From: CAYGZA01 sp964354135
GTDB taxonomy: Bacteria > Planctomycetota > Planctomycetia > Pirellulales > Thermoguttaceae
Length of the DNA stretch: 34,383 nucleotides
Reading direction: 5' to 3'
NCBI GenBank assembly: GCA_964354135.1
Contig: CAYGZA010000024.1
Location: forward strand, 1-34,383
Shown piece by piece: positions 16,393-24,525 of the stretch. A program made the translations under genes and the position numbers. Every line of letters begins with the position of its first letter. The first letter of the stretch is position 1. The notes below the pieces were generated by a model. The model was not told the DNA's origin. It ran no database searches and was given only the letters and a program-made list of their open reading frames with translations.

Positions 16393-17559
16393 ATGTTCCG
16401 GACGAATCCCAGGACCTGGAGCGTACTCTGCCTGACCGCGTGGGCCACCCTAGCGGCGGCCAGCGGTTGCCGGACGCCGTTCACCTGGCACGAGGTCCAG
16501 GTGAATCCGACCAGCCCGAAAGAGGCGGCGCAGATGGGGGATACCGCCCCGCGAGAGCTGTGCAAGGTTGTCTTGCCGAGCTACACGATCGAGCCGCCGG
16601 ACATCCTGGTGATCGACGCCATCCACGTGGCCCCCCGGGAGCCCTACCGCCTTCGGACCTTTGACTCTCTCGACATCCAAGTGGCAGGGGCGCCGGATGG
16701 TCGACCGATCGACGACGTGTACCAAATTGGACTCGGCGGGCGCGTCGAGCTGGTGCCCAGGCGAAGGGCCCAGCGCGAGGCCGATATCCAGCGGCTCAGC
16801 GAGGCGGAGCGGGAGAGGTACAAGATCGAGGTCGGCTTCAATTTCGGGTCGGTCAAGGTCGCGGGACTGACCGTCGAAGAGGCCGAGAAAGTCATCGAGG
16901 AGCACCTGCGGCAGCACGTGAAGAAGGCCGACGCTACGGTCAGTCTGGCCAGTATGGGCGCCGGACAACAGATCACCGGCCAGCACCTCGTGGGCCCCGA
17001 TGGAAGGGTCACTTTGGGCATCTACGGCAGCGTGTCTGTGGTGGGCCTGACCATCGCCGAGGCCAAAGCGGCCGTCGAGAGGCATTTGTCGCAGTTTCTC
17101 GATGACCCGCAAGTCTCGGTCGACGTCTTCGCCTACAACAGCAAGGTCTACTACATCGTCACGCAAGGCGCGGGCATGGGGGACGGCGTCTACCGCTTCC
17201 CCATTACCGGCAACGAGACGGTCTTGGACGCGATCGCGCAGGTCAACGGTCTGCAGCAGGTGTCGTCGAAGCGGATCTGGATCGCGCGGCCCACCGACGA
17301 GCCGGGAGAGTTTCAGAAGCTCCCCGTGAGCTGGGAGGCCATAACGGCCCAGGCAGCCGCCGGCACGAACTATCAGCTCTTGCCCGGCGATAGGGTCTTC
17401 ATTGCCGAGGATAGACTAGTGGCCTTCGACACGGCGATCGCGAAGATCACCGCCCCGCTGGAACGTATCTTCGGCTTCACGCTCCTGGGAACGGGGACCG
17501 CCACGCGACTGTCCGGCCGCGTGCTGGGGGGTGGCGGAAACCCGGTGGGAGGTTTTTAG
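16393..17559 (+). CDS. Wza-like polysaccharide export lipoprotein
   Basis: A 388-residue exported protein. A lipoprotein signal ends at LAAASGC with Cys26 as the lipid site. Then comes the polysaccharide-export domain, YTIEPPDILVIDAI (about 64-77), continuing past a charged insert near 115-140 (GRVELVPRRRAQREADIQRLSEAERER). Two ligand-binding SLBB-like stretches follow (about 165-215 and 240-300, for example GVYRFPITGNETVLDAIAQVNGL). It would form the outer-membrane side of an exopolysaccharide channel. No tyrosine kinase or polymerase gene is adjacent, so the rest of the system is elsewhere or this is one of several paralogues. The tail after 360 is Gly-rich. Confidence 0.85.
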   Translation: MFRTNPRTWSVLCLTAWATLAAASGCRTPFTWHEVQVNPTSPKEAAQMGDTAPRELCKVVLPSYTIEPPDILVIDAIHVAPREPYRLRTFDSLDIQVAGAPDGRPIDDVYQIGLGGRVELVPRRRAQREADIQRLSEAERERYKIEVGFNFGSVKVAGLTVEEAEKVIEEHLRQHVKKADATVSLASMGAGQQITGQHLVGPDGRVTLGIYGSVSVVGLTIAEAKAAVERHLSQFLDDPQVSVDVFAYNSKVYYIVTQGAGMGDGVYRFPITGNETVLDAIAQVNGLQQVSSKRIWIARPTDEPGEFQKLPVSWEAITAQAAAGTNYQLLPGDRVFIAEDRLVAFDTAIAKITAPLERIFGFTLLGTGTATRLSGRVLGGGGNPVGGF

Positions 17560-17693
17560 TGGTTTAGGTGGAGGAACAGTTCCCCGACGTGCCGGGTCTT
17601 CGTCGCGAGGACCCGCTTGCCCGCAACGAGCGGGTAGCTCATCGGGTGCTTCGACCCGGATAATTGTCCATTGTGCAAAGACTGTGGGTAGCC

Positions 17694-18041
17694 ATGCTTA
17701 GCCCAGCCAAAACCAGGCTCCTCCTGGTGGAAATGTGCGCCGCAGTGCTGCTGTTGTGCGGCGGCTGCGCAGTGACCGACCAATACACGAAACGTTGCGA
17801 CTCGCCGCGGCCAATCCTGCACCAGGGTCTTCTGCCGGGGCATGCCCACAGGTGTCAGAACGACCTGGAGTGCTACGGCTACCGTCCGACTTGCTGGTTC
17901 CCTTGGCCCGGCGAGTGCGAAGGCTGCCCCGGCCCTCAAGCCGCCGGCGGCGATGCCGCCGAGCCCCGAGTTCCGGAAAAGGCCGGCCCGCCCGACAAGA
18001 TTCCCGAAGTCTCCGCTGCCTGGGCCCCGTTCCCGCCCTGA
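17694..18041 (+). CDS. Cys-rich putative lipoprotein with YGYxPTCWxxWP motif
   Basis: A 115-residue protein with a hydrophobic leader ending LLLCGGC (Cys25 as lipid site), followed by a Cys- and Trp-rich core CQNDLECYGYRPTCWFPWPG (54-73) and a Pro/Ala-rich tail. The GYxPTCWxxWP motif recurs in small planctomycete envelope proteins, as far as I can recall, but no function is known. An in-frame TTG at 17664 is an alternative start; ATG 17694 puts the signal peptide at the very beginning. It lies 134 bases after the Wza-like gene and may be expressed with it. The short Cys set hints at disulfides in the periplasm. Confidence 0.6.
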   Translation: MLSPAKTRLLLVEMCAAVLLLCGGCAVTDQYTKRCDSPRPILHQGLLPGHAHRCQNDLECYGYRPTCWFPWPGECEGCPGPQAAGGDAAEPRVPEKAGPPDKIPEVSAAWAPFPP

Positions 18042-18050
18042 CGCCGTCAG

Positions 18051-18968
18051 TCACCCTGCCCAGCGACGCGCGAAGGTGGCGATCTCCAACGCGGCCAGGC
18101 CGTCAATCAGTTCCCGCGGCGTTTGCGGACGGCGAAGCGGCTCTTTAGCGAGCATCTGCCTTACCAAGGCGGCGGCCTCGTCGGGAAGATCGGGAACGAG
18201 GCGTCGCAGCTCGGGCACTCGGGCACCCCGATGCTTCCCGGCGATCTCCAGCGGCTCGTTCCCTTCAAACGGCGGCCGGCCGGATAGCACCTCGAACAAC
18301 ACGACGCCGAGGCTGTAGATGTCGCTGCGGACGTCCACCCGCAGGGCCGCGCTGAGCATCTCCGGCGCCATGTAGTGGTAGGTCCCGGTCAGGCACCGCT
18401 CGGCGGCCCGGTCGGCGCCCGCCGTGCGCCGTGCGAAGCCGAGGTCCAGGAGCGTGACGTGCCCTTCGGGCGACAAGAAGATGTTGCCGGGCTTCACGTC
18501 CCCGTGGGTCCAGCCGGCTGCGTGCAGGGCCTCGAGGGCCTCGGCCACCTGCCGGGCGATCCAGAACGCAACCGGCAGCTCCAGCCGCCTCGCGGCGGCC
18601 AGGCGCGCCGCCAGGGTCGTTCCGGTCAGCCACGGCATAACTACGTAGTACGGCGGCGACGTCACCCCGGCGGCGAGAATCGAGATGAGGTGCGGGTGGG
18701 AAACGCCTTTCCCCACGAGGGCCTCGCGGCGGAGCAATGCCGCCGCCCGGGCATCGTCTTGCCACTCGGGCCGCAGCATCTTCAGGGCATAAGCCGCGGG
18801 GTGCCCCGCCCGGGCCCCCTCGGGGCGGGCCCGATAGACCTCCGTCAGTGCCCCTCGGGCGACAATCTCAACCAATTCCCACTGTTTTAGCCGACGGGGC
18901 ACCGGCCCCGGCCTGGAATGGCGCGGAGCGGTAGTCTCGGCGGCGGATCTCACGGCAAACTGGGGCAT
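18051..18968 (-). CDS. Compact Ser/Thr protein kinase, kinase domain only
   Basis: A 305-residue eukaryotic-like kinase without membrane or sensor domains. The ATP Lys is Lys63 (ALKML). The catalytic loop is HGDVKPGNIF (155-164) with Asp157 and Asn162, and the metal motif is DLG (175-177) in place of DFG. APE is at 201-203. The glycine loop reads ARGALTEVYRA, so the usual GxGxxG is reduced. The HRD Arg is Gly, which usually means activity without activation-loop phosphorylation. The first 25 residues are Arg/Pro-rich. No Shine-Dalgarno site is visible at ATG 18968, so the exact start is uncertain. It is divergent from the RhaM-like gene and convergent with the lipoprotein gene. Confidence 0.85.
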   Translation of the reverse strand: MPQFAVRSAAETTAPRHSRPGPVPRRLKQWELVEIVARGALTEVYRARPEGARAGHPAAYALKMLRPEWQDDARAAALLRREALVGKGVSHPHLISILAAGVTSPPYYVVMPWLTGTTLAARLAAARRLELPVAFWIARQVAEALEALHAAGWTHGDVKPGNIFLSPEGHVTLLDLGFARRTAGADRAAERCLTGTYHYMAPEMLSAALRVDVRSDIYSLGVVLFEVLSGRPPFEGNEPLEIAGKHRGARVPELRRLVPDLPDEAAALVRQMLAKEPLRRPQTPRELIDGLAALEIATFARRWAG

Positions 18969-19133
18969 CCGACGATCGCGGGGATGGATCCGGCACAATC
19001 TGGGTCTATCGATGGCATCGGCCTTCCAGAGGGCACGAGTTGAGCACCCGTCGGCTGAACCGCGCGGCCTCCAACTACCTGCAAGAGGGGGCGAGGCCAA
19101 GGACTCTCGCCCGTCGCCCGCGGGGAAGAAAAC

Positions 19134-19161
19134 TTGACATCGGCTCCGCCGGCGACAGAAT
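19134..19161 (+). promoter_or_regulatory. Sigma-70-type promoter for the RhaM-like gene
   Basis: A perfect TTGACA (19134-19139) is followed after 16 bases by CAGAAT (19156-19161, 4 of 6). The start codon is 90 bases further on, with AAAGGA before it. The region 18969-19251 is the divergent gap between the kinase and this gene; nothing else stands out in it. Confidence 0.6.
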
Positions 19162-19251
19162 CTGGAGTCTGCCGGCCCGCGGGCACGTGCGCCGGCGCCG
19201 GGAGCCGCGTCCCTTGGAATCACCGCCTCTAGCCTCGAAAGGAACCGCACG

Positions 19252-19845
19252 ATGAGCAGGCAGTTCTTGTGTCGCACGGCAGTGCTGGCCGTCCCGCTGG
19301 CGATTGGAATTGCGGTCGGTTTCCTCGGGAGCGAAGCCGCCCGAAGCGGCCCGTCGCTTGCCGTCGCCGCAGACAACCCTGGGGCGGTGGCCGCCCCCGG
19401 ATTAGAAATCGCCCAGGCGCCTCAGGCCGCCGAGCAGCCCCAGGGCGACCAGTCCAAGAAGGACAAGACCAAAGCCGCCAAGGGTAAGTCCTCCAGGTCC
19501 GGAAGGGTGCAGCGGTTCGGCTCGGTGATCGGCCTGAAGCCGGAAAAAGCCGAGGAGTACATCAAGCTGCACGCGGAAACCTGGCCCGAGGTCCTCGCGA
19601 TGATCCGCGAGTGCAACATCCGCAACTACTCGATCTTTCTCGGCACGCTGGACGACGGCAACTTGTATCTGTTCAGCTACTTCGAATACACGGGCAAGGA
19701 TTTCGAGGCCGACATGAAGCGGATGGCCGCCGACCCCAACACCCAGCGCTGGTGGAAAGTCACCGACCCCTGCCAGGTCCCGCAAAAAAACCGCAAGAAG
19801 GGCGAACACTGGATGACCATGCGGGAGGTCTTCCACACCGACTGA
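19252..19845 (+). CDS. Exported L-rhamnose mutarotase-like protein
   Basis: The C-terminal 110 residues of this 197-residue protein match the L-rhamnose mutarotase (RhaM, DUF718) fold: RFGSVIGLKPEKAEEYIKLH with catalytic His107, WPEVLAMIRECNIRNYSIFL and the RWWKVTDPCQ end. Ordinary RhaM is cytoplasmic and about 104 residues. Here an N-terminal hydrophobic leader (about 8-26) and a Lys/Gln-rich linker (52-85) precede it, so the domain is probably secreted or anchored outside the cytoplasm. The start has AAAGGA and an upstream promoter. The next gene is a Tat amidohydrolase 65 bases later, likely one transcript. Catalysis in the periplasm would ease rhamnose anomer exchange during polysaccharide breakdown; this is inferred. 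Confidence 0.8.
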   Translation: MSRQFLCRTAVLAVPLAIGIAVGFLGSEAARSGPSLAVAADNPGAVAAPGLEIAQAPQAAEQPQGDQSKKDKTKAAKGKSSRSGRVQRFGSVIGLKPEKAEEYIKLHAETWPEVLAMIRECNIRNYSIFLGTLDDGNLYLFSYFEYTGKDFEADMKRMAADPNTQRWWKVTDPCQVPQKNRKKGEHWMTMREVFHTD

Positions 19846-19910
19846 GCCGCTCGCCTCTCGTCCCTCGCCCCTTCGGTTGCGACCCGGCTCCGCGTTAGGA
19901 CAATCGCCTC

Positions 19911-20963
19911 ATGACCGCAAGACTGAATCGTCGGCAGTTCCTGGCCGGCACGCTGGCCGCGCCCTGGCTCGCGCGCCCTGCGGCGGATGCCGCGGCAGGG
20001 CCGCCCGGCAAGCTCAATCCGACCCTCGATATCCACATCCACCTGTTCGGCACCGGCGATAGCGGCTCGGGCTGCCGGCTGCCCAAGGAGACCGTCGAGG
20101 GGCCGCTCTTCCAAGCGATGGTCGAGAAGCTACGGCTCCGCCAGCGGGCCAAGACGTTGGACGAAGGGTACGTGCTGGCCCTGGCAGAGCAGCTCAGCCG
20201 GTCGGGCCTCGACAAGGGCGCCATCCTCGCCCACGACGCGGTCTACACCAACGGCAAGCCCGATTGGGCAAGAACCCATCTCTACGTGCCCAACGACTAC
20301 CTCCTGAAAGTCGTGGCCCGGTATCCGCAACGGATGATCCCGTGCGTCTCCATCAATCCCGACCGCGACGACGCCGTTGCGGAGTTGAACCGCTGCGCGG
20401 CCAAGGGAGCTAGGGTGCTCAAGATCCATCCCCCGATCCAGGGCGTGGACCTTGAGGACAAGAGGCACGCCAGGTTCTTCCGCGAGTGCGCCCGTCTGAA
20501 AATGATCGTGATGGTTCACACCGGCCACGAGCACAGCGCCCCGATCGTGGATATCGACCTTGCCCATCCCCGCAAGCTCCGGTTGGCCTTGGACGAAGGA
20601 TGCACCGTGGTCGCCTGCCATTGCGGGAGCGGGACGCCGGTGGACCGGCCCGACATGCTGCCGGATTTCCTCCGCCTGATGCGCCGGCACAAGAACCTCT
20701 GGGGCGACACGTCGATCCTGGGCAGCGCCGGCCGGGTGCGGGACTTCCTCCGCCTGCTGTCCGAGAAGGAGATCCAAGACCGCCTCCTCCACGGCAGCGA
20801 CTTCCCGTTCGCCGCGTTTCCGCTGGCCTTTGCGGGCAAGCTCGGCCTCGCCAAGGCGGCCCGCTTGCAGGCGATAGAAAACCTCATCGAGCAGGATTTC
20901 GCCCTCAAGGAAGCCCTGGGCATCGGCCGCACGAGCGCCGAGCGGGCGTATCGGCTGATTTGA
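19911..20963 (+). CDS. Tat-exported amidohydrolase-family protein
   Basis: A 350-residue TIM-barrel metal hydrolase of the amidohydrolase_2 type. The Tat signal is NRRQFLAGTLAAPWLARPAA (residues 6-25). The metal motif DIHIHL is at 40-45 (His42, His44), followed by KIHPPIQGVD, MVHTGHEH and HGSDFPF, which supply the other His and the metal Asp. These proteins act as decarboxylases or hydrolases on small organic acids. Its substrate is not readable, but with the neighbouring rhamnose mutarotase-like protein it may act on sugar-derived lactones or acids in the periplasm. It converges with the HEAT gene 24 bases away; an AAGGCCG/CGGCCTT inverted pair (20972-20978 and 20999-21005) spans the gap. 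Confidence 0.85.
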   Translation: MTARLNRRQFLAGTLAAPWLARPAADAAAGPPGKLNPTLDIHIHLFGTGDSGSGCRLPKETVEGPLFQAMVEKLRLRQRAKTLDEGYVLALAEQLSRSGLDKGAILAHDAVYTNGKPDWARTHLYVPNDYLLKVVARYPQRMIPCVSINPDRDDAVAELNRCAAKGARVLKIHPPIQGVDLEDKRHARFFRECARLKMIVMVHTGHEHSAPIVDIDLAHPRKLRLALDEGCTVVACHCGSGTPVDRPDMLPDFLRLMRRHKNLWGDTSILGSAGRVRDFLRLLSEKEIQDRLLHGSDFPFAAFPLAFAGKLGLAKAARLQAIENLIEQDFALKEALGIGRTSAERAYRLI

Positions 20964-20987
20964 GGGTCCCGAAGGCCGACCTTCCCG

Positions 20988-22973
20988 CTATTTCCCACCG
21001 GCCTTGTTTTGCGCCTGCTCCAGCGCCGCCTTGGCGCGCTCGGCCAGGTCGGCGTTGGGGGCAACCTGCGCGACCTTCTTCAGGGGCTCGATCAGTTTGG
21101 ACGCGACCCGGGCTGCGTCTTGGCCCTTCAGGAGGTTCTCGGCCACGGACATGGCGGCAGCGCAGGCCTCGTCCTTCGTGGCTGCGTCTTCCAGATACGG
21201 CGTGATCTGCGCGAGCGCATCGGGCGAGGGAATGCTGCCCAACGCGGCCAGAAGCAGCTTCCGTTCGTCGGGCTTCCGAGCCAGACCCGCGGCCTCGCGG
21301 CAAATCGACAGCCGTTGGCCCGCGGGCAGATCTGCTTTGGCGGCCCAGCCCAGGTAGCCGCGCAGGCCGAGCATCTTGTCCGCCGGATCGGTGGCGTCTT
21401 TGGCCAGGGCAAGCAAGTCCGGCACAACGTCGGCGGTTTTCCACGCGGCCAGCGTGCGAGTCGCCGCGGCGCGGACTTCCGCGTTGGAGTCCTTGACCGC
21501 GGCGCGGACTGCCTTCAGGGCGCCGGCTCCCCCAACTTTGCCGAGGACGCGCAAGAGAGCGATCCGGTGCGCGGAATGGACCGGGGCTTGCGCCAGCGCG
21601 CCGGGGAGTTTCTCGACCAGGGAGTCCGGATTGTCGGCCTTCGCCCAGACCGCGCTGAGGGCCTGCTCGGCGGCGTCCAGGTCTTGCGGCTCCTTGGCAC
21701 CGATGAGCAGACCTACCAGCGCCGGCCATTCGGCAGGGCTACCCAGCTCACCCAATCTCTTCAGCGCGGTTCGACGGACGTTTGCGTCGGCGTCCTTGGC
21801 CGCCTCCAGCAGTGCGGGAACGGCCGCCGTCATGCGCCGCTGGCCGATGAGTTCCATCGCGGTAAGCCGCCGGCTCGTCTCGCCGCCGGAGAGCATCGCC
21901 ATCACGGCCGCCTCGACCTCCTTGCCCGGCACGGCGGCGAGGCTCTCTTGCGCGGCCTGCGAAATGTCTCGGTCGGGATCTTCCATCAGCCCGATGATCG
22001 CATTGGCTACCGATGTGTGGCCGATCTCCGCCAGGGAACGGACGGCCGCCAGCCGGACGGGCTTCGGCCCCGCCTTCGCCGCAGCCACAAGCGCCGGCAC
22101 GGCCGCGGCATCCGCACGCTTGCCGAGCGTCTGGATCACCAGGACCTGATGGTCGGCGGGCAATTGGCCCAACTCAGCGGTCAACACTCGGGTCACTTCA
22201 GGGCCGGGGATCTCCTGAGCGGTCCGGACTACTGCGGCGGCTAGGACGTAGTCCTTGCTGCCCAAATGCTCGCGCAGGAGCGCCAGACCGTCCTGCCCGC
22301 GGGCGAGGATCGCGCCGCGGAGGGCCCCGGCACGAACCTGGTGTGCCGCTGCCGGCAAACCGCGCAGCCGGTCGTAGACAGCAAGTGCCTCGTCGCGATG
22401 GCCCTTGGCGGCCAGCGATTCGGCCGCGCGGAACAGTCCTTCGCACAGCGCGAGCCGATGGGCGGCGGGCGCACCGGCCAAGGCACTCTGAAGGGCCTTG
22501 GCGGCCTCGACGGTCCCGATGCTGCCCAGGGCCCTCGCCGCGGTTTGGGCTACGTTCGCGTCGGAGTCCTGGAGCATCTTGCCAAGCGCTTCGACTGCCT
22601 TCGCGTCGCGCCGCACGCCGATCGAGCCGATCACGCCGACCAGCGGCAGGCCCCTGAGTCTGCCGAGCGCATCGCGCAGGGCGTCGTCCACGGCGGGGTC
22701 GGGAATCGGCTCCAGGGCGTAGCGGGCCATGTGCGAGAGCTTCTCGTCACCCAAGAGCGCGGCCAGGGCGGGCACGGCGTCCTTGGTGCCGATGACCGCC
22801 AGCCCGCGGCAGGCATCGGCCTTGTCCTTCTGCGGTGCTTCCGACTTCAGCACGGCGATCAGCCTGTCCACCTGCTCCTTCCCGCCGGGCGGGACGGTTT
22901 GTCCGAACAACTGCACGGCACCGGCAAACAGCAGTGCGGCGACCAGGGCGAGAGTCAGTATTGATTTCGACAT
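20988..22973 (-). CDS. Secreted HEAT-repeat protein
   Basis: A 661-residue protein made of about fifteen HEAT/PBS-lyase-like repeats, each 30-40 residues with the pattern A-xx-ALgxig-xxxAvpaLxaal (for example NVAQTAARALGSIGTVEAAKAL). A signal peptide occupies residues 1-25 (LTLALVAALLFAGAVQLFGQ). Such exported scaffolds are common in planctomycetes next to Gfo/Idh/MocA genes and may be protein-protein platforms in the periplasm. AAGGAG lies 7 bases before the start. It follows the upstream oxidoreductase by 19 bases, so they are in one operon. Its function cannot be named. Confidence 0.9.
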   Translation of the reverse strand: MSKSILTLALVAALLFAGAVQLFGQTVPPGGKEQVDRLIAVLKSEAPQKDKADACRGLAVIGTKDAVPALAALLGDEKLSHMARYALEPIPDPAVDDALRDALGRLRGLPLVGVIGSIGVRRDAKAVEALGKMLQDSDANVAQTAARALGSIGTVEAAKALQSALAGAPAAHRLALCEGLFRAAESLAAKGHRDEALAVYDRLRGLPAAAHQVRAGALRGAILARGQDGLALLREHLGSKDYVLAAAVVRTAQEIPGPEVTRVLTAELGQLPADHQVLVIQTLGKRADAAAVPALVAAAKAGPKPVRLAAVRSLAEIGHTSVANAIIGLMEDPDRDISQAAQESLAAVPGKEVEAAVMAMLSGGETSRRLTAMELIGQRRMTAAVPALLEAAKDADANVRRTALKRLGELGSPAEWPALVGLLIGAKEPQDLDAAEQALSAVWAKADNPDSLVEKLPGALAQAPVHSAHRIALLRVLGKVGGAGALKAVRAAVKDSNAEVRAAATRTLAAWKTADVVPDLLALAKDATDPADKMLGLRGYLGWAAKADLPAGQRLSICREAAGLARKPDERKLLLAALGSIPSPDALAQITPYLEDAATKDEACAAAMSVAENLLKGQDAARVASKLIEPLKKVAQVAPNADLAERAKAALEQAQNKAGGK

Positions 22974-22992
22974 GACGTATTCTCCTTCGGGG

Positions 22993-24369
22993 TTAGATAA
23001 TCCACGGCTCGCGCTGGGCCCGCGACCGCAGCCGGTTGGCCTCCGGGTCGCCGATGAACTCCTCCTTGACCGGGTCGTATTTCATGTCGCGCTTGAGCCA
23101 CATGCAGATGTTGGCCGCGTGGACCGTGCTCATGGACCGGTGCATCACTTCCGGGTTGGCCACGGTGAGGCGGCGGGACTTGATGCAGTCGAAGAGATTA
23201 CGCACGTGGTTCATCGGACGCTGGGTCCGGGCCATGTAGTCGTGGACCAGCTTCTGGAAGTCGGCCAGGAGGGCCGGCGAGGAGACCTCCGGCCTGGAAT
23301 AGCCGTCCGCGATGGAGACCCAGCCCTCGGTCCCTTCGTAACGCACGCCGCACGATCCGTGCCACCAGCCCTCGCGGTGCAGGATCATCTTGATCCCGTT
23401 GGGAAACCGGGTGACCATGCCGTCCCCGGTAGGGTTGTTCACGTACCCGTATTCGACCGCGGACGTATCCGTGGCGCCGATCGCCACCTGGCACTGCCCG
23501 AACGTGTGCGCCCCCCATTCGCCGATGCAACTGGTGTGGAAGTCGTAGAAGCCTCGCCAGCCGCCGCTGACGTAGGTGGGGTGGTAAGGCCGCCAGGGAC
23601 ACGGACCGAGCCACTGGTCCCAGTCCACCTGGTCCTTCGGCGGCTCGGGTTGCGCGGGCAGCCAGTCGTGACGCATTTCGGCCGCGTCCCACGGGGCGAT
23701 GTGGGCCCGGACCGTGTGTACCTGACCCAGCCGGCCGGTCCGCAGGAGCTCGTTGGCGAAGGTGAAGTTCGCCTCGCTGAGCCGCTGCAATCCGGTCTGG
23801 TAGACGCGCCCGTAACGCCTGGCGGTTTCCACCACCGCCCGGCCTTCCGCGACGGTCATGGCCGAAGGCTTCTCAGAGTACACGTCCTTTCCCGCCCGCA
23901 TCGCCATGACCGAGGCGGTCGCGTGCCAGCGGTCGCCGGTGGTGATCAGGAGGGCGTCGATGTCGGTGCGGGTGGCCAGGAACTCGCGCATGTCGCGGTA
24001 GATCGCGCAATCGCTGTTGCCGTAGCGGTTGTCGACCATCCGCTTGACGGCCTCGCGCTGCGATTTCTTCGCGTCGCAGACGGCCACGAATTGGACGTCC
24101 CTCTCGGGCAGCATCCAGCCCAATACGCCCGAGCCGCGGCCGCCGACGCCGATCCCGCCCAGCACGATCCGCTCGCTGGCCGGGACCGCGCCGTCGCGGC
24201 CCAATGCCGAAGCGGGGACCATCAAGGGCGCCGCGGCCAGACCGCCGGCGACGGTCGCACGCCGCAGAAACTGCCGCCGGGTCAGGGACGATGCCCTCGC
24301 GACCTCGGCGGGCACACGTTGAGGTCTCGCACAATCGCGAACTCCGGGAGATCGTCGGTGTGTTGACAT
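22993..24369 (-). CDS. Tat-exported Gfo/Idh/MocA-family oxidoreductase
   Basis: A 458-residue protein with a long 29-residue leader before the Tat motif TRRQFLRR (30-37) and the hydrophobic stretch to about residue 56. The NAD loop is GGIGVGGRGSG (71-81) and EKP is at 166-168. The C-terminal half has the planctomycete DQWLGPCPWRPYHP and GEWGAHTFGQ blocks. TAGGAGG four bases before the ATG fixes the start. It lies between another oxidoreductase and the HEAT gene in a minus-strand operon. It is probably a sugar or inositol dehydrogenase or a related NAD enzyme acting outside the cytoplasm; the substrate is unknown. Confidence 0.9.
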   Translation of the reverse strand: MSTHRRSPGVRDCARPQRVPAEVARASSLTRRQFLRRATVAGGLAAAPLMVPASALGRDGAVPASERIVLGGIGVGGRGSGVLGWMLPERDVQFVAVCDAKKSQREAVKRMVDNRYGNSDCAIYRDMREFLATRTDIDALLITTGDRWHATASVMAMRAGKDVYSEKPSAMTVAEGRAVVETARRYGRVYQTGLQRLSEANFTFANELLRTGRLGQVHTVRAHIAPWDAAEMRHDWLPAQPEPPKDQVDWDQWLGPCPWRPYHPTYVSGGWRGFYDFHTSCIGEWGAHTFGQCQVAIGATDTSAVEYGYVNNPTGDGMVTRFPNGIKMILHREGWWHGSCGVRYEGTEGWVSIADGYSRPEVSSPALLADFQKLVHDYMARTQRPMNHVRNLFDCIKSRRLTVANPEVMHRSMSTVHAANICMWLKRDMKYDPVKEEFIGDPEANRLRSRAQREPWII

Positions 24370-24525
24370 GGGTCCTCCTATCGGTCTGGGGTTCCAGGCG
24401 TGAAATCACTGCCCCGGTCTGCCGCCTCGTGCAATCCACGACCCAGGCAGTGGCCCGGGAAGCGGCGTGCTCCTATCGTACTCTCCGGAGATCGGCATTT
24501 GAAGATCCCCCGGAAAGTGGCCGGC

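Noticed and set aside
22729..24366. Long open frame on the plus strand, 545 codons, opposite the HEAT and oxidoreductase genes
   Set aside because: It is the antisense shadow of GC-rich coding DNA. The minus strand has clear signal peptides, ribosome-binding sites and family motifs.
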